The notes under the pieces were generated by a model, which saw only the letters and a list, made by a program, of their open reading frames with translations, did no database searches and had not been told where the DNA came from. Source: Variovorax sp. HW608 (lineage in GTDB: Bacteria > Pseudomonadota > Gammaproteobacteria > Burkholderiales > Burkholderiaceae_C). From it: a stretch of 64,000 bases of DNA. Positions 27,501 through 36,272 of this stretch are shown here, in pieces. Both the position numbers and the translations under genes were made by a program. The first letter of the stretch is position 1. Each line of letters starts with the position of its first letter. Location: assembly GCF_900090195.1 (NCBI RefSeq), contig NZ_LT607803.1, positions 5,482,229 to 5,546,228 of the forward strand, in the 5' to 3' direction.

Positions 27501-28377
27501 CGGCATCGAGCGCGGCAAGCTGAGCATGGACGTGAACTACAAGATCGCGCCGGATGGCTCGCTCACCGCGTCCAACCGCCTGATCCTCAACCAGCTTCAG
27601 TTCGGCGAGCAGGTCGAGGGCGCGCCGGCGAGCCTGCCGGTGCGGCTGGCGGTGGCGCTGCTCGCTGACCGCAACGGTGTGATCGACGTCGACCTGCCGC
27701 TGCGCGGCTCGATCAACGATCCCGAGTTCAGCATCGGGCCGCTGATCCTCAAGGCGTTCGTGAACCTGATCGCGAAGGCCGCGACGGCGCCGTTCGCGCT
27801 GCTGACCGGCGGCGGCGGCGGCGGCGAGTCGAGCGCCGTCGTGTTCGCGCCCGGCAGCTCCGATCTGTCCGCCGAGGCCAAGCAGAGCCTCGACAAGGTC
27901 GCGAAGGCGATCATCGACCGGCCCGGCCTGCAGATGACGGTCGTCGGCACGGCCGATCTCGAACACGAGCGCGACGGCTACCAGCGGCAGCGTGTGCGCC
28001 AGCTCGCGCAGGCCGAAAAGCGGCGCGCGGCCGTTCGGGCCGGAAAGGACGCGGCGGATGTCGATGCGCTCAGCGATTCCGAATACCCGGAGCTGCTGAC
28101 CGCGGCGTACAAGCGCTCGGACATCACCAAGCCGCGCAACATGGTGGGTCTGGCCAAGGACCTGCCGCAGCAGGACATGGAGAACCTGCTGGCGGCCAGC
28201 ATCGCGGTCGACGAAGAGTCGATGCGGCAACTGGCGGTCGCGCGCGGCGCCGCGGTGCGCGACTACCTGCTCGAGCAGAAGGTGCCGAGCGAGCGCCTTT
28301 TCCTCGGCGCGGTGCGTACCAAGGCCGAGGGCGACAATTGGAAACCCAGTGCCGAACTGAAACTCGCGACCCGTTGA
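24538..28377 (+). CDS. DUF748 domain (AsmA-like) envelope protein, 1279 aa
   Basis: A very large protein with one N-terminal membrane helix (about 14-33, VVALLGLLGVWLLAWLAV) followed by repeated beta-rich segments typical of DUF748/AsmA-like proteins (for example VDIRIDFAQ-type strands, and DLTELTGRLSAFSS). Pro/Ala/Gly-rich linkers occur near 560-590 and 800-880. The C-terminal 190 residues begin VVFAPGSSDLSAEAKQSLDKVA, resembling an OmpA-like fold, but then diverge. AsmA-like proteins bridge inner and outer membranes and several transport phospholipid; for DUF748 itself the role is not established. I start at the ATG at 24538, directly before the signal anchor. A strong terminator follows the stop. 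Confidence 0.85.
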   Translation: MKIGELKQNKWVRRGVVALLGLLGVWLLAWLAVPPVAKGQIQRIASDKLGRQVTVGKIDFKPWTLELTVHDLRIATADGKAAQVAINRIYLDAELQSVLRLAPVIDAVSIDSPAILLTHLSDGKYDIDDILAKLAPAPDAPKGEPPRFAIYNIGISNGSFTFDDQTVQRRHELRKLELAVPFLSNLASKRDIKTEPKLAFVLNGSKFDSAAESTPFAESHKTDAQIKFEGLDLVPYLGYIPGGLPVALQAGKLDADIRIDFAQAAAPALRITGSVAANGVKMADGRGRDLLGFESLKVALADVRPLERVVHLSEVALAAPQLVVARDAGGKLNLLATDPATGAKEKVATPPAPESNGDPAAKPAEPPGWHVQVDKVALSGGQIGWRDQTTKPAAEIDAKELAVVVNAVTWPMDKPASFNGSTSVGGAAVKFEGRATDKEAQVQTEVGALPLSLAAPYLAQSLEPTLDGKLSGHIEVAWIQPELKFKARSVVAEDLALTQEKTALASVGRFELRDAEVDMTQHTLAIGSFSATSPKVRVERDKEKRWMFERWLKVPASGNGSGGNGGSGEAKEAKVAAPKDRQASEAPAPGANTKPWALSVATVAVDNGALSYADNASDTPVAFEVSALKLSAQKIAPNTATVSPLKVSGLIAAGRAEPGHFEYDGNLALKPIAAEGKVTVAALPAHVFKAYYADQLNIDIRRAFASYRGTVKYASTPAGMSLRLAGDTAVDDFRANSVILTQAQGSSGNRQLLSWKTLGLRGVQVNMVPGAPLNLDVRETTLTDFFARIIIDPTGKLNLLYLVKQPGQPGQPAVPEASAPTPEVTTRRSLGGTTTTTNASRAARSRAPAAAPPPAESVVGGAPQAAAAAPAAPAPAAPPNPMAPVINFGPIALVNGRIDFSDMFIKPNYSADLTELTGRLSAFSSRPQGDKPALADLELRGKAQQTASLEITGRLNPLVKPLELDITAKMRELDLPPLSPYSVRFAGHGIERGKLSMDVNYKIAPDGSLTASNRLILNQLQFGEQVEGAPASLPVRLAVALLADRNGVIDVDLPLRGSINDPEFSIGPLILKAFVNLIAKAATAPFALLTGGGGGGESSAVVFAPGSSDLSAEAKQSLDKVAKAIIDRPGLQMTVVGTADLEHERDGYQRQRVRQLAQAEKRRAAVRAGKDAADVDALSDSEYPELLTAAYKRSDITKPRNMVGLAKDLPQQDMENLLAASIAVDEESMRQLAVARGAAVRDYLLEQKVPSERLFLGAVRTKAEGDNWKPSAELKLATR

Positions 28378-28412
28378 ACCGGGCGGCGGCAAGTCGGCGA
28401 AAATGCAGCGGT

Positions 28413-28450
28413 GCGCCGGCAAATTGCCGGCGCCTTCGCTTTTCTTCTTC
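28413..28450 (+). terminator. Intrinsic terminator after the DUF748 gene
   Basis: GCGCCGGC (28413-28420) and GCCGGCGC (28426-28433) form a perfect 8-base stem, extendable through the AAATT loop. It is followed by the T-rich tract CTTCGCTTTTCTTCTTC. It lies 35 bases past the stop and inside the leader of the next gene. Confidence 0.7.
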
Positions 28451-28470
28451 AGATAACGATTCTTCGCGCA

Positions 28471-31266
28471 GTGACTTCAACTTCTTCCAAGCCTCACGAC
28501 ATCCAGTCCCTCGACACGCTGACGGGCGGCGCGTTCACCGCGCCGACCTCGGGCGAACGAGCGCAGCGCATCCGTGAATGGCTCGCCCGCAATCCGGCCG
28601 CGGAGCAGATGCAGGACGTGTTCAAGGAACTGAGCGGCCGCGACAAGGGAGCCGCCCGCCTGCTGCGCGAAAAGCTCGACGAACTCAAGCGCGCGAAGGG
28701 GCAGGAAGCCATCGCCGTCGAATGGACGCACAAGGCCGAAGCGCTCCTGGGCCAGCCCAAGCTCAACATTGCCGATGCGCTCGCCTGGCAGCGCGATGCG
28801 GCGAAGGCCGGCGCACCCCTGTCGCGCGAGCCGCTGGCCGGCATCAAGACGCGGCTGGCCGAACGGGTCAAGGGCATCGAGGATCTCCAGCATCGCGCCC
28901 AGGTCCATCGCGAAGCGGCGGTGCTGCTCGCGCAACGCTTCGAGGTGCTGTCGACCAAGAGCTGGCGCGACGCCCAGGCCGCCGAAGAGGCCCTGCGCAG
29001 CGATGTCGCGCACTGGCAGCAGCAGGCGGCCGAGATCGCGGCCGACGGCAACTGGAGCAGCCTCGACGCCAGGTTCGCGCCGCAGCTCGAATCCTCCAGG
29101 GCGCAGCTGCTGGTCGTGTCCGACGCGTTCCATGGCGCACTCGCGCAGGCCCAGGCCGCGGCCACCGATCCTGCCGCGCCGCTGCCCCCGGTGCCGGTAT
29201 GGGCCGAGGAGTTGCATGTGGCGCGAGGCGGCGTGCCGGAAGCGGCCGCGCCCGCCGCGGCGAAGCCCGCCGCGCCCAAGGTCGATCCCGAAAAGCGCGC
29301 CGCGGCGCACGGCGCGGTGGAGGCGGCGCTCGCCAAGCTCGAGCAGGAAACCGCCCAGGGACACGGCAAGGCAAGCGCCGGTGCGGCAGCAGCGCTGCGC
29401 GCGGTGCTCAAGGAGCATGGCCGGCTGGTCGACGCCGCGCTCGAAGCCCGGGTTCACGCCGCCCTGGTCGCCGCCGGCGAGCTCGAAGGCTGGCAACGCT
29501 GGAGCGCCGACAAGGTGCGCGAAGAACTGGTGGCCAAGGCCGAGGGCCTGCTCAAGCGCCCCGAAGGCCAGGCGCTGGGCGGCAGGAAGATGCAGGAAAC
29601 CCTGCGCAGCCTGCGCGAGCAGTGGAAGCAATCCGACCAGGGCGGGGTGCCGAACCACGCACTCTGGAAACGCTTCGACGAAGCCTGCAACGAGGCCCAC
29701 AAGGTGGTCGAGGCGTGGCTCGAGAAGGTTCGCGCGGATGCAGCGGAGCATCGTGCGCATCGCGTCGCGCTGATCGAGGAAATGAAGGCCTGGGCGGCCG
29801 AGCATGCGAGCGGGCCGGACCTGAAGTCCGTCAATCGCGCGCTGCATCAGTTCGCCGATCGCTGGCGCGACGCGGGCCATGTGGGCGAGAAGGTCTTCGC
29901 CGAGCTGCAGTCGCAGTGGTCCGAGGCTTTCGGAGCGGCGCGTGCGCCGTTCGAGGTCCAGCAGAAGGCAAGCGTCGAGCGCCGCCAGGCCATGATCGCC
30001 GAGGCGGCCGAGCTCGGGGCGGCGCCTGCGCTGCGCATCGATGCGGTCAAGTCGCTCCAGCAGCGCTGGCAATCCGAGGCGCAGTCGGTTCCGCTCGATC
30101 GGCGGCAGGAGCAGAAGCTGTGGGACGCGTTCCGCGCGCCCATCGACGAAGCCTTCAACCGCAAGACAGCCGAGCGCGAAAAGGCGTCGGCGGCCATGAA
30201 TGCGCACGATCGGAGCGTTCTCGATGCGTCGAAGGCGCTCGAAGCCGCCAGCGCCGGCGGCGATGCGCAGAAGATCCGCGCCGCCATCGCGCAACTGGAG
30301 GCCGCGATGCGCGGCGAAGCCGCCAGGGAGGCGGTGCCCGCGACCGCATCCGCCGATGGTCCGGCCGTCGGTGCGACCGAAGTCGTGGCCCCGGGACAGG
30401 CAGCCGCCGAGTTCAGCGAAAGCGCCGGGCAATCGCCTGCGCCGGAAGATGCTGAAGCACAACCCGCACCGGCGGAGGCCGCCGCGCCCGCGCCGGCTGC
30501 CGATCTGGTTGCGCCGGCCGATGGCGCCGATCCTTCGGCGCGCAGCGATGCCGAGGCGATGCCTGCCGCCGCGCCGGCCAAGCCCGCACCGAAGCCGGTG
30601 ATCGCCGTGCGCGGCGACGACCGTCCGGGCAACAAGAAGGCCGAGGCCGTGCCCGCCGCGCGCGGCGGCCGGTTCGGCGATCGTCGCGACAGCCGTGGTG
30701 CACCGGGCGGACGACCGGGCGACCGTGCGCCGCGCGGCGGCGAACGCGGTGCGCCGGCGGGCGGACGCTTTGGCGATCGGCCGCCGCGCGAGGATCGCGG
30801 GCCGCGTCTGGGCGACACCGCATTCCGCGCGCAGCGCGACGCGCTGGAGCGCGCCGACCTGGCGCTGCGCAAGCTCGCGGCACAGGCGCACGGCGAGGCG
30901 CTCACCCACGTGCTCGGCGCGTGGGAGAAGCGCGACGCGTCTCAACTGCCGAGTGTGCAGGAACTGGGCCGCGCGGTGACGCCCGCGGTCCGCAATGTCT
31001 GGTCGCAGGCGCTTGGCGCGGCTTCCGCACCGGCCGCCGATGCGGCCGAAGCCTTGCTGCGCCTCGAAATGGCGGCCGAAGTGCCGACGCCGGCCGAGCA
31101 GCTCGAGGCGCGCCGTGCGCTGCAACTCAAGCTGCTGACACGTCGTGGCGACCCGGCGCCCGCACAGACCTGGGGTCAGGATGCGGGCAAGGTGTTGGCC
31201 GCGCCGCACGATGCGGCGTCTGCGCGCCGGTTGCAGAACGCACTCAAGGCCCTTCTGCGCAAGTGA
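28471..31266 (+). CDS. DUF349 domain-containing protein, 931 aa
   Basis: A large, highly charged, mainly helical cytoplasmic protein with no signal or membrane segment. The recognisable parts are a helical N-terminal region (SGERAQRIREWLARNPAAEQMQDVFKELSGRDKGAARLLREKLDELK style), several DUF349 repeats (about 300-580) with alternating W…R and F…A patterns, an Ala/Pro/Glu-rich linker (about 615-725) and an Arg/Gly-rich RGG-like segment (about 730-785; GRFGDRRDSRGAPGGRPGDR), then a helical C-terminus. Function is unknown. I start at a GTG (28471) giving VTSTSSKPHDIQSLD because the preceding terminator occupies the alternative start. Confidence 0.82.
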   Translation: MTSTSSKPHDIQSLDTLTGGAFTAPTSGERAQRIREWLARNPAAEQMQDVFKELSGRDKGAARLLREKLDELKRAKGQEAIAVEWTHKAEALLGQPKLNIADALAWQRDAAKAGAPLSREPLAGIKTRLAERVKGIEDLQHRAQVHREAAVLLAQRFEVLSTKSWRDAQAAEEALRSDVAHWQQQAAEIAADGNWSSLDARFAPQLESSRAQLLVVSDAFHGALAQAQAAATDPAAPLPPVPVWAEELHVARGGVPEAAAPAAAKPAAPKVDPEKRAAAHGAVEAALAKLEQETAQGHGKASAGAAAALRAVLKEHGRLVDAALEARVHAALVAAGELEGWQRWSADKVREELVAKAEGLLKRPEGQALGGRKMQETLRSLREQWKQSDQGGVPNHALWKRFDEACNEAHKVVEAWLEKVRADAAEHRAHRVALIEEMKAWAAEHASGPDLKSVNRALHQFADRWRDAGHVGEKVFAELQSQWSEAFGAARAPFEVQQKASVERRQAMIAEAAELGAAPALRIDAVKSLQQRWQSEAQSVPLDRRQEQKLWDAFRAPIDEAFNRKTAEREKASAAMNAHDRSVLDASKALEAASAGGDAQKIRAAIAQLEAAMRGEAAREAVPATASADGPAVGATEVVAPGQAAAEFSESAGQSPAPEDAEAQPAPAEAAAPAPAADLVAPADGADPSARSDAEAMPAAAPAKPAPKPVIAVRGDDRPGNKKAEAVPAARGGRFGDRRDSRGAPGGRPGDRAPRGGERGAPAGGRFGDRPPREDRGPRLGDTAFRAQRDALERADLALRKLAAQAHGEALTHVLGAWEKRDASQLPSVQELGRAVTPAVRNVWSQALGAASAPAADAAEALLRLEMAAEVPTPAEQLEARRALQLKLLTRRGDPAPAQTWGQDAGKVLAAPHDAASARRLQNALKALLRK

Positions 31267-31291
31267 GTGCAAGTGAGCGCCGCGCCGGCGG

Positions 31292-32086
31292 CTAGCGCCG
31301 GCCGGCCGGCGTGAAGAACTCGTCGAACAGCAGGACGAGTTCCGCGAAGTCGCTGCGCAGCCTCTCGCGGTTCACGAAATACGCCTCGCAGGCGACGGCG
31401 AAGAACTCGCCGGTCGATTGGGCGCCGTAGGCGTCGAGCCACGGCTCTTCGCCGCCGAAGCGCTCGGCGACGATGGTCTTTTCGCGCAAGGTGTCGTAGG
31501 CGGGCTGCAGTACCGCGAGCCACGCGGCGCGCGCGTCGCGCGGATTCGAGGTGCCGCGAAAGCCCCGGGGCAGCGGCGGGCAGCCATCGGCCGCGCCGCC
31601 GCGCATATCGATCTTGTGGGCGAATTCGTGGATGACGACGTTGTAGCCCTCGTCGCGCGTGGCGCCGCTGGCGAGCACGTCCTGCCAGCTCAGCATCACC
31701 GGGCCGCGGTCCATGGCCTCGCCGGCCACGATCTCTTCGTATTCGTGCACGACGCCGGTCGCGTCGACCGTCGTGCGTTGCGCGACCGCTTCGGACGGGT
31801 GCACGACGACGCCGACGAAATCGTCGTACCAGTCGAGCCCGCCCTTGAGGTGCAGCACCGGCAGGACGGCCTGCGCGGCGATCGCCAGCGCGACCTCATC
31901 GGAGATCACGAACCCGTGCGCGCCGTGGAAGCGCTTGTCGCGCAGGAATTCGGCCGCGAGTTGGCGCAGGCGCTCGATGTCGGCCGGGGAGCGCTCGGCC
32001 AGAAAGCGATAGCGGGCCAGCGTCGCCTGCCATGCTTCGTCGGGAATGCGGGGCGCCGGGCGAATCCGGCGCAGCCAGGAGAACAT
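31292..32086 (-). CDS. M90-family zinc metallopeptidase (MtfA-like)
   Basis: 264 residues with the HExxH zinc motif at H153-E154-x-x-H157 (VVIHEFAHKIDM) and a downstream glutamate in STGEFFAVACEAYF as third ligand. Flanking features match MtfA: LPVLHLKGGLDWYDDF, and E-Y-E-E-I-V-A-G-E-A. MtfA of E. coli interacts with Mlc and has aminopeptidase activity; whether this protein does the same cannot be said. The ATG overlaps the lpxH stop (TGATG), making it the last gene of a minus-strand group. Confidence 0.88.
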   Translation of the reverse strand: MFSWLRRIRPAPRIPDEAWQATLARYRFLAERSPADIERLRQLAAEFLRDKRFHGAHGFVISDEVALAIAAQAVLPVLHLKGGLDWYDDFVGVVVHPSEAVAQRTTVDATGVVHEYEEIVAGEAMDRGPVMLSWQDVLASGATRDEGYNVVIHEFAHKIDMRGGAADGCPPLPRGFRGTSNPRDARAAWLAVLQPAYDTLREKTIVAERFGGEEPWLDAYGAQSTGEFFAVACEAYFVNRERLRSDFAELVLLFDEFFTPAGRR

Positions 32087-32847
32087 CAGCGCAGATCGAC
32101 GCGCTGAGCGCCGGCGGCGGAGATGCAGAGCAATTGCGCGCGCGGCGGATGGGCCGCCGCATCCCAATCGCTCAGCACGATGCGTTCGAGACCGTCGCCC
32201 AGCTCGTGTTTCCTGGGCTTGTGGGTATGGCCGTGGACCAGCGTGGTCGCATGGGCGCGATGCAGCCAGTCGCGCGCGGCGTTCGTGTCGACATCGGCCC
32301 AGACCATGCCGGGGCTCTGCTTGCGGTCCTCGCTCTGCGCGCGGACCGAGCGGGCGAGGGCCCGGCGCTCCTCCATCGGGCGGGCGAGCACCGCGGCCAT
32401 CCATTCGGGCGTGCGCACCTGGGCGCGGAAGCGCAGGTACTCGACGTCGTCGAGGCACAGGAGATCGCCGTGGCTCAGCAGCCAGCGCCGCTCGTGCAGG
32501 ACGAGCACCGTCGGATCGCCGATGAGCGTCATGCCGCACTGGGCCGCGAAGGCGGGACCGAGCAGGAAGTCCCGGTTGCCATGCATGAAGAAGATGGGCC
32601 GCCGCGTGGTTGCGGCGCGCAGCACGTCGGCGCATTGCGCCTCGAAGCCCGGGAGCGTGGCGGCGTCGTCGCCGATCCAGACTTCGAACAGGTCGCCGAG
32701 GATGAAGATCGCGTCGGCCGGCGAGGTTTCGAGATAGCCGCGCCAGGCCTCGAAAGTGGCCGGGTCCGCGGCCTGCAGATGGAGGTCGGAGATGAGATCG
32801 ACTGTGCGCCAGCTCGCCGGCGCGACGATCTCTGCAAACGCCTCCAT
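32086..32847 (-). CDS. lpxH: UDP-2,3-diacylglucosamine diphosphatase
   Basis: LpxH hydrolyses UDP-2,3-diacylglucosamine to lipid X in lipid A synthesis. The 253-residue sequence has the full calcineurin-like set: DLISDLHL, GDLFEVWIGDD, HGNRDFLLG, SHGDLLCLDD and VHGHTHKP. I use the ATG at 32847; the frame continues upstream to 32913 but those 22 residues are encoded by an intergenic repeat and are unlikely to be real. It lies in the order TPR gene, ppiA-like, ppiB, lpxH, MtfA-like; ppiB next to lpxH is a common pair. Confidence 0.93.
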   Translation of the reverse strand: MEAFAEIVAPASWRTVDLISDLHLQAADPATFEAWRGYLETSPADAIFILGDLFEVWIGDDAATLPGFEAQCADVLRAATTRRPIFFMHGNRDFLLGPAFAAQCGMTLIGDPTVLVLHERRWLLSHGDLLCLDDVEYLRFRAQVRTPEWMAAVLARPMEERRALARSVRAQSEDRKQSPGMVWADVDTNAARDWLHRAHATTLVHGHTHKPRKHELGDGLERIVLSDWDAAAHPPRAQLLCISAAGAQRVDLR

Positions 32848-32854
32848 GGGCGTC

Positions 32855-32932
32855 AGTCCGCCGCCGGGCCGCCCCAAGGCGGACTCGGCCCCCTCGGGGG
32901 GCAGTGAGTACACGAAGTGACGAACGTGGGGG
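32855..32932 (+). repeat. Dispersed intergenic repeat, copy 3 (divergent)
   Basis: The spacer between lpxH and ppiB is related to the repeats at 507-602 and 49848-49945. It shares CCGGGCCGC, a CCCCCTCGGGGGG-type hairpin and TACACGAAGTGACGAACGTGGGGG in the same order, but the middle differs. The hairpin could act as a bidirectional terminator or mRNA-stability element within this gene group. Confidence 0.55.
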
Positions 32933-32936
32933 TCAT

Positions 32937-33446
32937 TCAGGCTTTGACGACGGCCTTTTCGATCACGACGTCCTCGAGCGGCACGTCGTCATGGAAGCCC
33001 TTGCGGCCGGTCTTGACCGCCTTGATCTTGTCGACGACGTCCTTGCCCTCGACGACCTTGCCGAACACCGCATAACCCCAGCCCTGGGCCGAAGGCGCGG
33101 TGTGGTTCAGGAAGCTGTTGTCCGCGACGTTGATGAAGAACTGCGCGGTGGCCGAGTGCGGCGCGCTGGTGCGTGCCATGGCGACCGTGTAGGTGTCGTT
33201 CTTCAGGCCGTTGTTGGCTTCGTTCTGGATTTCGGCGCCGGTCGGCTTTTGCGCCATGCCGGGCTCGAAACCGCCGCCCTGCACCATGAAGCCGGGGATC
33301 ACGCGGTGGAAGACGGTGTTGTTGTAGTGGCCGTTGTTGACGTAGTCGAGGAAGTTCGCGACCGTCTTCGGGGCCTTGTCCTGATCGAGTTCGAGCGTGA
33401 TCACGCCCTTGTCCTTGATGTGGAGTTCGACTTGGGGATTGCTCAT
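32937..33446 (-). CDS. ppiB: Peptidyl-prolyl cis-trans isomerase B (cytoplasmic cyclophilin)
   Basis: A 169-residue single-domain cyclophilin without a signal peptide. It holds the catalytic [16 protein letters not shown] block, [21 protein letters not shown] and the [11 protein letters not shown] end. It catalyses proline isomerisation during folding in the cytoplasm. It begins 15 bases after a secreted paralogue, so the two are probably co-expressed. Confidence 0.94.
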   Translation of the reverse strand: MSNPQVELHIKDKGVITLELDQDKAPKTVANFLDYVNNGHYNNTVFHRVIPGFMVQGGGFEPGMAQKPTGAEIQNEANNGLKNDTYTVAMARTSAPHSATAQFFINVADNSFLNHTAPSAQGWGYAVFGKVVEGKDVVDKIKAVKTGRKGFHDDVPLEDVVIEKAVVKA

Positions 33447-33461
33447 GAGGGCTCCTTGGGA

Positions 33462-34055
33462 TTACTTGGCCACCACGGTGGCCGATTGAATGGTGATGGT
33501 TTCGACCGGCACGTCCTGCATGCCGCCCTTGTTGCCCGTGCGGGCCGCGCGGATTTTGTCGACGACCTCGGTGCCCGAGACCACCTTGCCGAACACCGTG
33601 TAGCCATAGCCGTCGGGCGAGGGCGCGTTGAGGCTGGCGTTGTCCTTCACGTTGATGAAGAACTGCGAGGTGGCGGAGTTCGGGTCGGAGGTGCGCGCCA
33701 TCGCGATCGTGTACTTGTCGTTCTTCAGGCCGTTCTTCGCTTCGAGCGGAACGGGTGCGCGCGTGGGCTTCTGCCGCATCTCGGGCGTGAAGCCGCCGCC
33801 CTGGATCATGAAGCCGTCGATGACGCGATGGAAGATCGTGCCGTCGTAGTGCTTGTCGCCCACGTACTGGAGGAAGTTCTCGACCGTCTTGGGCGCCTTG
33901 TCCGGGTAGAGCTCGACCACGATGTCGCCGGCCGAGGTGCTGAGCTTGACGCGGGGCGCGGCGGCCTGCGCCCAGGCGATGCTGCCGGTGCCGGCCAGCG
34001 CCAGCGTCGTGGCTGCGATCAGCGCCGCGCGGCGCGTAAGGATTCGAAGGGTCAC
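33462..34055 (-). CDS. ppiA: Peptidyl-prolyl cis-trans isomerase, periplasmic cyclophilin (PpiA-like)
   Basis: About 197 residues: a signal peptide ([21 protein letters not shown], cleavage near SIAWAQA) and a cyclophilin domain with [37 protein letters not shown] and [11 protein letters not shown]. It would fold exported proteins. I favour the GTG at 34053-34055 because it gives a standard signal peptide; an ATG at 34100 would add 15 residues. It forms a tandem pair with ppiB. Confidence 0.9.
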   Translation of the reverse strand: MTLRILTRRAALIAATTLALAGTGSIAWAQAAAPRVKLSTSAGDIVVELYPDKAPKTVENFLQYVGDKHYDGTIFHRVIDGFMIQGGGFTPEMRQKPTRAPVPLEAKNGLKNDKYTIAMARTSDPNSATSQFFINVKDNASLNAPSPDGYGYTVFGKVVSGTEVVDKIRAARTGNKGGMQDVPVETITIQSATVVAK

Positions 34056-34107
34056 GGGAGATTCGCTTTCCGAAAATTGCGCAAAAGCGCGGGAGCACAT
34101 GGTCGGC

Positions 34108-34692
34108 TTACTTGCGCACGGGCTTGCGTGCCGCCTGCGTCGCGGGCGGCAGTTCGCCGGAGGCGGGGGCGCTGAACATCTGGCGGATCAGCGCGAGCTT
34201 GGGCGGCACGGTGGCGTTGCCGGCTTCGAGCTGCTTGGCCCGGCTGTAGGACTCCGCGGCCAGGCGCACATAGACGTCGCCGAGGTTCTCGTGCGCGGTC
34301 GCGTAGTCGGGGTTGAGCTTGACGGCCATCTCGAGCGCGGCGCGGGCCTTGTCGAACTGGCCCTGCGCGGCGTAGAGGGCGGCGAGGTTGTTGTAGGGCT
34401 CGGGCAGCTCGGGATAGTCCTGCGTGAGCTGCGTGAAGGCGGTCACGGCGTCGGCCTGCTTGCCTTGTTCGGTGAGGATCACGCCGCGCAGGAAGCGCAT
34501 CTGCGGATCGCGGGGCTTGCCGCTGATGTAGGCGTCGGCCTTGACCAGCGCTTCGTCCGCCTTGCCCTGGCGCAGCAGGGCGTTGACATCGCCGTAGTCG
34601 TCCGCGTGCGCGGCGCCCATCGCGAAGGCCAGCGCAAGAGCAGGGAAAACGCGCAGGAGGGAAGCGGGGGAGAAGAAAGCGGCAAGCTGCAT
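34108..34692 (-). CDS. Tetratricopeptide-repeat periplasmic protein
   Basis: 194 residues: signal peptide ([30 protein letters not shown] style, cleavage near residue 30) and four TPR units with the W/L-G-Y-A-F pattern ([68 protein letters not shown]). It is a likely protein-protein interaction scaffold in the periplasm; the partner is unknown. The ATG at 34692 directly precedes the signal sequence. It heads a minus-strand group with ppiA, ppiB and lpxH and diverges from cysS. Confidence 0.85.
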   Translation of the reverse strand: MQLAAFFSPASLLRVFPALALAFAMGAAHADDYGDVNALLRQGKADEALVKADAYISGKPRDPQMRFLRGVILTEQGKQADAVTAFTQLTQDYPELPEPYNNLAALYAAQGQFDKARAALEMAVKLNPDYATAHENLGDVYVRLAAESYSRAKQLEAGNATVPPKLALIRQMFSAPASGELPPATQAARKPVRK

Positions 34693-34881
34693 GGAGCCTC
34701 GAGATTGGGAGGGGACACAGGCCGCGTAACACGCGGAAATATCCATCGGTGGCCGTTTATACTGCGGGGCATTGTAGCCGAGGGGTCATGCCGAACCGCT
34801 CGTCTGCGCGGCACTTCCACCCCTGAAAATGAGCAGTCCTTCGCCCGTTTTGCACGCGCGCGAACTGACGCTCCTAGCCTC

Positions 34882-36258
34882 ATGAGTCTTCGCATCTACA
34901 ACACGCTGTCGCGTGAACTGGAGGAGTTTTCTCCGCTGCAACCCGGACAGGTGCGCATGTACGTGTGCGGAATGACCGTCTACGACTACTGCCACCTGGG
35001 CCATGCGCGTTCGATGATCGCGTTCGACGTGGTGCAGCGATGGCTCAAGGCCTCGGGCCTGGCAGTGGACTACGTGCGCAACATCACCGACATCGACGAC
35101 AAGATCATCCGCCGCGCGGTCGAGAACGGCGAAAGCATCCGCGCGCTGACCGATCGCATGATTGCTGCGCTGCATGAAGATGCCGATGCGCTCGGCATCG
35201 AAAGGCCCACGCACGAGCCGCGCGCGACCGAATACGTGCCCCAGATGCTGTCGATGATCGGTACGCTGGAAGACAAGGGCCTGGCCTACCGCTCGCCCAA
35301 CGGCGACGTGAACTACGCGGTGCGCAAGTTCCCCGGCTACGGCAAGCTCAGCGGCAAGTCGCTCGACGAGCTGCATGCCGGCGAGCGCGTCGCGGTACTC
35401 GACGGCAAGGACGATCCGCTGGACCCGGTGCTCTGGAAGAGCGCCAAGCCGACCGAGCCCGAAGAGGTCAAGTGGGCGAGCCCGTTCGGCCCGGGCCGGC
35501 CCGGCTGGCACATCGAATGCTCGGCCATGGCCTGCGAACTGCTCGGCGAAACGCTGGACATCCACGGCGGCGGTGCGGACCTGCAGTTTCCCCATCACGA
35601 GAACGAGATCGCGCAGAGCGAAGGCGCCAACGGCAAGCCGCTGGCGCGCTTCTGGATGCACAACGGCTTCATCAACATCGACGACGAGAAGATGTCCAAG
35701 AGCCTGGGCAACTTCTTCCTCATCCGCGACGTGCTCAAGGAGTTCGACGCCGAGACGGTCCGGTTCTTCGTGGTGCGGGCGCACTACCGCAGCCCGCTCA
35801 ACTACAGCGACGTGCATCTGGGCGATGCCCGTGCGTCGCTCAAGCGGTTGTACAACGCGCTGCATCTGGTGCCGCCGGCAAGGATCGATATCGACTGGAA
35901 CAAGGACTACGCATCGCGCTTCAAGGCGGCGATGGACGAGGACTTCGGCACGCCCGAAGCCGTGGCGGTGCTGTTCGATCTGGCCGGCGAAGTCAATCGC
36001 ACCCGGTCGCCTGCGTTGGCCGGGCTGCTGAAGGCGCTGGGCGCGTGCCTCGGCATCCTGCAGTCCGATCCGCAGGCCTTCCTGCAGGCGGGCGCGACGC
36101 TCGACGAGGCGGCCATCCAGGCCCTGATCCAGCAGCGCGCGGATGCCAAGGCGGCAAGGAACTTTGCCGAGGCGGACCGCATCCGCAGCGAACTGCTCGC
36201 GCAAGGCATCGTGCTGAAGGATTCCCCCACCGGCACCACATGGTCGTCGGCCCAGTGA
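34882..36258 (+). CDS. cysS: Cysteine--tRNA ligase
   Basis: A 458-residue class I aminoacyl-tRNA synthetase. It has the zinc-binding C29 in [10 protein letters not shown], the HIGH-type signature H38-L-G-H41, zinc ligands in HIECSAM and [10 protein letters not shown], and KMSKS at 270-274. Length and order match E. coli CysS. The plus-strand group continues with a glycosylase whose possible GTG start overlaps the cysS stop. Confidence 0.97.
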   Translation: MSLRIYNTLSRELEEFSPLQPGQVRMYVCGMTVYDYCHLGHARSMIAFDVVQRWLKASGLAVDYVRNITDIDDKIIRRAVENGESIRALTDRMIAALHEDADALGIERPTHEPRATEYVPQMLSMIGTLEDKGLAYRSPNGDVNYAVRKFPGYGKLSGKSLDELHAGERVAVLDGKDDPLDPVLWKSAKPTEPEEVKWASPFGPGRPGWHIECSAMACELLGETLDIHGGGADLQFPHHENEIAQSEGANGKPLARFWMHNGFINIDDEKMSKSLGNFFLIRDVLKEFDAETVRFFVVRAHYRSPLNYSDVHLGDARASLKRLYNALHLVPPARIDIDWNKDYASRFKAAMDEDFGTPEAVAVLFDLAGEVNRTRSPALAGLLKALGACLGILQSDPQAFLQAGATLDEAAIQALIQQRADAKAARNFAEADRIRSELLAQGIVLKDSPTGTTWSSAQ

Positions 36259-36272
36259 ACAGGGCGAAGACG

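Noticed and set aside
24349..28422. 1357-codon minus-strand open frame opposite the DUF748 gene
   Set aside because: Same GC-bias shadow effect; no domain is recognisable, and the plus-strand frame has a signal anchor, domain features and a terminator.
28477..31272. 931-codon minus-strand open frame opposite the DUF349 gene
   Set aside because: Shadow frame without recognisable domains; the plus-strand protein matches the DUF349 family.
32848..32913. N-terminal extension of LpxH by 22 residues
   Set aside because: The extra codons come from the dispersed repeat and are not part of the conserved LpxH sequence, which begins near the ATG at 32847.
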